From positions 1 to 64,000 of the forward strand of contig CADANY010000002.1 of the NCBI GenBank assembly GCA_902789395.1: 64,000 nucleotides of DNA, read 5' to 3'. The stretch is from an uncultured Bacteroidia bacterium (GTDB lineage: Bacteria; Bacteroidota; Bacteroidia; Bacteroidales; UBA932). The notes under the pieces are model-generated. The model had not been told where the DNA came from. It was given only the letters and a program-made list of their open reading frames with translations, and made no database searches. The position numbers and the translations under genes are program-made. Positions 60,263-64,000 of this stretch are shown piece after piece (positions within the stretch are counted from its first letter, which is position 1; each line of letters starts with the position of its first letter).

Positions 60263-61585
60263 TTAATCATAGCGTTGTTTGACAAACCAAATGTCAAATA
60301 TGTTGAATCCTATATTCAATCCTATATAGTTGTCCCGGATACCATTGTTGGCTACGGTTCCCTTCTTTCCGAAATCCAGTCCGACCGTTACTCCGTTGTA
60401 ACCCTGGAAGACCGGTATTGTCGCCCCGAGCGTTATCCCGAACGAATCGATACTCTTTCCGTCCAGCCGGTAATAGGACTGTTCATAATAGGCTCCGGCC
60501 CGGTACGTGCAGCGCTTCCAGCGGTAGCGGATGTCGCTCCGGTTCGGGGTGATTTCGAAACCCGCCCGCAAAGACTGGGCGACTCCCGAAGTAAACGTAT
60601 AGGCGGATACGTTGGAGAATCCGTTGACATTCTCAAATCCGGAATTTCTCCAGTCGGACCGTACATAGTCTATCTCCGCGGACCATTTTTCGGCGCTCCG
60701 GTAAGAAATACCGAATCCCAGTTCATCTCCGAAACGAATCTTGTTTCCCTCCGAGAGATTGATTTCCCTATGGCGGAGCGTATCGACAAGGGAAGACATG
60801 TTTGCATAAGCAAAATCCGTCGAGTAACCTTTTATCGAAGACTTAAGACGATAGGTCGCTCCTACTACCAGAGACTGGCGCGCTCCGATCGGCTGCTCAT
60901 ACTGGACGCCGAATTTGGCAGTTGATCCGCGAAGTTGCAGGGTATACCCGCTCTCAATGCTCCGGAAGGTCGTATTCGAGAACGTCAAGTCGACGTTCTT
61001 GTCTATATTACCGAAATTCAGGATATACTCGGCTCCCAGGGAAAGACGTTTCCAGAACGTTACCGCACCGCCTGTAAAGAACTGATAAATACTGCCGTTT
61101 CCGCTCGCGGAATAAGCCTGGGTCCCTGTCCTTCCGATCAGGTTCTGATCCGTTTCGATATAGGTAAAGTCATACCCCGTATTGCTCAGGGGAGTGATTC
61201 CTATCATCATCGCAGAAGATCGGTATATCGGGAAACTGATTACGAAATCATTGATATTGAAAAGATTCTTTGCGGAATGACGGTCCCCCTGCGTATAAAT
61301 GGAGGTCTTTGCCGACATACTGTAATCAGCCATAAAGGAGAGGGAATCCCGAGCCGTAATCGATGCGGGATTCATATAATTCACATACCGGCGGGTCCGG
61401 TTGGCTATTCCGATGCCGCCCATGGAAGAATTATATGCAGAACCGGAAGTATGGAGTTCTCCGATACCATATACCGAATAAGGAGTATATCCGTTATAGG
61501 TACCGTCCTGTGCTGACGCTAGGAAGCCGGCGAGGATAAGTCCCGCCGCCGCTGCAATCCATCTATTTATCCATCTTCCTGACAT
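60263..61585 (-). CDS. Outer-membrane beta-barrel protein of the coaX-lptC cluster
   Basis: 440 residues with a signal peptide (GFLASAQ, about 1-26). N-terminal YNGYTPYSVYGIGELHTSG and GGIGIANRTRRYVNYMNPAS resemble the PorV/FadL-like plug-bearing barrels of Bacteroidota, followed by many amphipathic strands ending in GLNIGFNIFDIWF. It is probably an outer-membrane transporter or assembly factor. The start overlaps the end of coaX by 23 bases, so the two are co-transcribed. Confidence 0.8.
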   Translation of the reverse strand: MSGRWINRWIAAAAGLILAGFLASAQDGTYNGYTPYSVYGIGELHTSGSAYNSSMGGIGIANRTRRYVNYMNPASITARDSLSFMADYSMSAKTSIYTQGDRHSAKNLFNINDFVISFPIYRSSAMMIGITPLSNTGYDFTYIETDQNLIGRTGTQAYSASGNGSIYQFFTGGAVTFWKRLSLGAEYILNFGNIDKNVDLTFSNTTFRSIESGYTLQLRGSTAKFGVQYEQPIGARQSLVVGATYRLKSSIKGYSTDFAYANMSSLVDTLRHREINLSEGNKIRFGDELGFGISYRSAEKWSAEIDYVRSDWRNSGFENVNGFSNVSAYTFTSGVAQSLRAGFEITPNRSDIRYRWKRCTYRAGAYYEQSYYRLDGKSIDSFGITLGATIPVFQGYNGVTVGLDFGKKGTVANNGIRDNYIGLNIGFNIFDIWFVKQRYD

Positions 61586-62291
61586 AATTGTCTGCTATTA
61601 AAGCCAATCCCATAAGTACGAGATTGCAAATCACAAATATCGAGATTTTCATCCTTTTTGCAAAAAAATTCGCGTCCCCACCGGTAAAAACCACGATATT
61701 TTCCGGATTTAACCTCGTGTAACCCTCTATTTCAAATAGTATGCCCGAAACGACTCCGGTAACCATGGACCCTTCCAGCGAAAGCGGCGGAATATCTTTC
61801 ATTTCCGGAGAATTAAGCAAGGGAAGAACCTTTGAATAACGGTTCAGGGCTTTGAACCGGGTTCGGCAGCCGAGGGATATGCCGCCACCCTGATAGGTTC
61901 CATCTCCATCCGTATAATCAAAGGTCAGGGTTGTTCCGAAATCAACGATCGTACAACCTTTTCCACGGAAAAGATACCGGGCTGCAAGGATGGAAGCCGC
62001 CCTGTCATAACTCAGATAAGAAGGAAGGGAATACGAAGAAAGAAGACTCCGGTGGGAAGGATCCAACAGGATCAAATGCTGACATTCTCCCTGCAAATAC
62101 TCCTCATCCGCTCTGGAAATATCATACACGGAAGCAACAACGAGAACCCCGGGCCGATCTTTTTTCAGAATCGTCCGGATAAAATCCATCACTTTCTCCC
62201 CCTGATACCGGTAGGTTTTTCCCAGCGTCATCCCGTCGGAAAAAGCCGCCTTGAGGGCCGTGTTGCCTATTTCAATCAAAAGATTCGACAC
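61563..62291 (-). CDS. coaX: Type III pantothenate kinase
   Basis: 242 residues. ASKHA-type motifs: LLIEIGNTALKAAF (phosphate 1), YLSYDRAASILAARYL, IVDFGTTLTFDYTD (phosphate 2), GGGISLGCRTRFKAL and VFTGGDANFF (adenosine). Type III enzymes phosphorylate pantothenate without feedback inhibition by CoA. The gene heads a cluster with an OM barrel, TPR protein and lptC, in the typical Bacteroidales order. A TATTTTTG element lies 25 bases upstream. Confidence 0.95.
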   Translation of the reverse strand: MSNLLIEIGNTALKAAFSDGMTLGKTYRYQGEKVMDFIRTILKKDRPGVLVVASVYDISRADEEYLQGECQHLILLDPSHRSLLSSYSLPSYLSYDRAASILAARYLFRGKGCTIVDFGTTLTFDYTDGDGTYQGGGISLGCRTRFKALNRYSKVLPLLNSPEMKDIPPLSLEGSMVTGVVSGILFEIEGYTRLNPENIVVFTGGDANFFAKRMKISIFVICNLVLMGLALIADNYVRKMDK

Positions 62292-62316
62292 GAATTCCCA
62301 CTTTTGACAGGGCGCA

Positions 62317-62324
62317 AAAATACA
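62317..62324 (-). promoter_or_regulatory. -7 promoter element for the coaX cluster
   Basis: TATTTTTG on the minus strand, 25 bases upstream of the coaX start, in the 42-base gap after mfd. Confidence 0.5.
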
Positions 62325-62333
62325 AAAATAATT

Positions 62334-64000
62334 CTACAATCTTGTTAAATTATCAAAAGCCTTCTCAAGAGAGGTTACATTTCTTGAAATTATCCGCAAC
62401 TTTCCGTCTTTCTGCGAGAAAGAATACCGGGAACTGTTGGCATTGACAGACGCTAAAATATCCCCGAACATCTTGGATTTATAATATGCCGACATCGGAT
62501 TATTGACAAAGAACATAATCTGCAGTCCGTTTTTGATTATAATCTTTTCAAATCCTTTTTCTACTCCCAGATTCCTGATTTTTACTACATAGAAAAGATT
62601 TTCTACCTCTTCAGGGAATTTTCCGAACCTGTCTGTCAATTGTTCACGATACCTTGCTATTTCCTTATCAGAAGTAATTGTATCGAGTTGCTTGTAAATT
62701 CTTATTTTCTCCGCATTAATATCTATATAATCATCCGGAATAAATGCGGGCTGATCCGTTTCAATCGTACATTCTCCTACATACAGATCATTGTCGGACT
62801 TTGTTTTGATTCCGGTTTCGACACCCAGTTCTTCCATCGCTTCAGACAATATTTTCTGGTATGTTTCAAAACCCATATCCGTAATGAATCCGCTTTGCTC
62901 AGCACCCAGCAGATTGCCGGCTCCCCGGATATCCAAATCCTGCATGGCAATATTGAATCCGCTTCCGAGGTCTGAAAACTCCTCTACCGCTTTTAGCCTT
63001 CTCCGGGCATCATCCGTAATGCTGACAAGAGGGGGAACAATCAGATAACAGAAAGCTTTCCGGTTTGAACGTCCCACCCGGCCCCGGAGTTGGTGGAGAT
63101 CGCTCAGACCGATATTCTGGGCCTGGTTGATGATGATCGTATTGGCATTCGGAATATCAAGTCCATTCTCTATAATTGTCGTACAGAGAAGCAGATCGTA
63201 TTCCCCCTTCATGAAATCCAGCATCCTGTTTTCCAATTCTTTCGATTCCATCTGTCCATGGGCAATACAGATCCGCATGTCAGGAACCAACCGGTGCAGG
63301 ATATCATGGATAGCCGGCAATTCTTCTACTTTATTATGAAGGAAGAAAATCTGTCCGCCACGGTTGAGTTCATAATCAATGATACTCTTGATTTCATCTT
63401 TATTGAAAAGAATGATCTCTGTCTGGATAGGAATCCTGTTCGGCGGGGGAGTATTAATAATGGAAAGATCCCGTGCCCCGAGAAGTGAGAACTGCAGCGT
63501 CCTGGGAATCGGGGTCGCCGTCAAAGTCAGGGTATCTACGGAACTCTTGATCTGGCGGAGTTTTTCTTTCGCACTGACTCCGAATTTCTGTTCTTCATCA
63601 ATGATCAGAAGCCCCAGATCCTTGAATTCAAATCCGGCTCCAAGGATTTTATGCGTTCCTATCAGAATATCTATTTTTCCTTCTTTCATTCTTTTCTTTA
63701 TTTCCGTCAGTTCCTTTGCCGTTCTGAGCCGACTTACATAATCTATTGTGCACGGAAAGTTTTCAAGACGGGACTTAAACGTAGTATAATGCTGCAGGGC
63801 AAGGATGGTTGTCGGAACGAGGACCGCAACCTGCTTACTGTCCGTTGCCGCTTTAAAAGCAGCCCGGATAGCCACCTCCGTCTTTCCGAATCCGACGTCT
63901 CCACACACGAGGCGGTCCATCGGGCAATCATCCTCCATATCTCTTTTGACAGAAAGGGTAGCCTTCTCCTGATCCGGAGTATCTTCATACATGAACGAGG
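62334..64000 (-). CDS. mfd: Transcription-repair coupling factor Mfd (C-terminal part, runs off the window)
   Basis: The frame is open to base 64000, so the N-terminal half (UvrB-like module, RNA polymerase-interacting domain) lies outside; the ATG at 63992 is internal. Visible: the linker YEDTPDQEKATLSVKRDM, Walker A VCGDVGFGKTEVAIRAAF, the DEEQ box IIDEEQKFGV, TATPIPRTLQFSLLGARDLS, and motif VI LHQLRGRVGRSNRKAFCYL. After the translocation module, a TRCF C-terminal domain (about residues 420-545 of this part, YVGECTIETDQPAFIPDDYI) follows. It displaces stalled RNA polymerase and recruits UvrA. Confidence 0.96.
   Translation of the reverse strand, partial: SFMYEDTPDQEKATLSVKRDMEDDCPMDRLVCGDVGFGKTEVAIRAAFKAATDSKQVAVLVPTTILALQHYTTFKSRLENFPCTIDYVSRLRTAKELTEIKKRMKEGKIDILIGTHKILGAGFEFKDLGLLIIDEEQKFGVSAKEKLRQIKSSVDTLTLTATPIPRTLQFSLLGARDLSIINTPPPNRIPIQTEIILFNKDEIKSIIDYELNRGGQIFFLHNKVEELPAIHDILHRLVPDMRICIAHGQMESKELENRMLDFMKGEYDLLLCTTIIENGLDIPNANTIIINQAQNIGLSDLHQLRGRVGRSNRKAFCYLIVPPLVSITDDARRRLKAVEEFSDLGSGFNIAMQDLDIRGAGNLLGAEQSGFITDMGFETYQKILSEAMEELGVETGIKTKSDNDLYVGECTIETDQPAFIPDDYIDINAEKIRIYKQLDTITSDKEIARYREQLTDRFGKFPEEVENLFYVVKIRNLGVEKGFEKIIIKNGLQIMFFVNNPMSAYYKSKMFGDILASVNANSSRYSFSQKDGKLRIISRNVTSLEKAFDNLTRL

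Noticed and set aside
1..64000. CRISPR arrays, tRNA, rRNA, prophage or integrative element boundaries
   Set aside because: No regularly spaced repeats, cloverleaf genes, rRNA segments, integrase or phage structural genes were seen on either strand. The HUH transposase is the only mobility-type gene.

Overview
The window looks like a chromosomal segment of a Bacteroidota (order Bacteroidales) bacterium, probably a gut commensal. The support is a SusC/SusD pair, a BACON-domain lipoprotein, many lipoboxes and secreted glycosidases, DUF4923 and type III pantothenate kinase in a Bacteroidales-type envelope cluster, and repeated TAnnTTTG (-7) promoter elements of the Bacteroidota primary sigma factor just upstream of genes. 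Coding GC is fairly high for the order, so an Alistipes-like or uncultured Bacteroidales lineage is plausible. This placement is an inference. No rRNA, tRNA, CRISPR array or prophage was seen.

Layout. 1-4043: two large FtsX-type ABC permeases, one cut by the window edge and lacking its last membrane helix, the other frameshifted at an A8 run, with a divergent pair of small cytosolic genes (DUF5674 and a helical partner) between them. 4048-5421: an outer-membrane barrel. 5548-19849: a polysaccharide-utilisation-like locus of BACON lipoprotein, SusC, SusD, FN3/PKD/PQQ-propeller lipoprotein, phosphodiester glycosidase, fimbrillin-like/propeller lipoprotein, GH78 alpha-L-rhamnosidase and a Tat-exported N-acyl-D-amino-acid deacylase. 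No dedicated regulator is visible beside it. 19853-24773: a YfcC-type carrier diverging from an operon of a DAACS symporter, a nitrilase fused to a degenerate GDPD domain, and an esterase. 24780-30710: lytic transglycosylase, tandem esterase, small barrel, an intact GDPD lipoprotein and GH28.

30711-32124 is the most unusual stretch. A glycosidase-tail remnant is followed by a perfect 15-bp inverted repeat, a single-copy HUH/Y1 (RAYT-like) transposase gene and a further exact 15-bp copy of the same repeat arm. 32125-42288 holds GH29 fucosidase-cutC, an alpha/alpha-toroid lipoprotein with a metallophosphatase, S1/P1 nuclease, DUF554, an AI-2E-family permease, DUF4923, a ThiL-like kinase and an EEP-family hydrolase.

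42285-48874 is a tightly packed minus-strand operon: Xaa-Pro aminopeptidase, RelA/SpoT-type synthetase, separate HD hydrolase, aminoglycoside-phosphotransferase-like kinase, SpoIIE phosphatase fused to a HATPase, and STAS antagonist. It joins alarmone metabolism to a partner-switching module. 48943-54964 has DUF456, a second GH29, an EF-hand/FG-GAP-like secreted protein, a BNR-4 propeller protein and an EEP hydrolase. 55028-64000 is housekeeping: ychF, ppiD/surA-like, lptC, TPR protein, OM barrel, coaX and the C-terminal part of mfd.

Many genes are tightly packed (ATGA or TAATG overlaps). Several have a -7 element so close to the start codon that leaderless mRNAs are likely.
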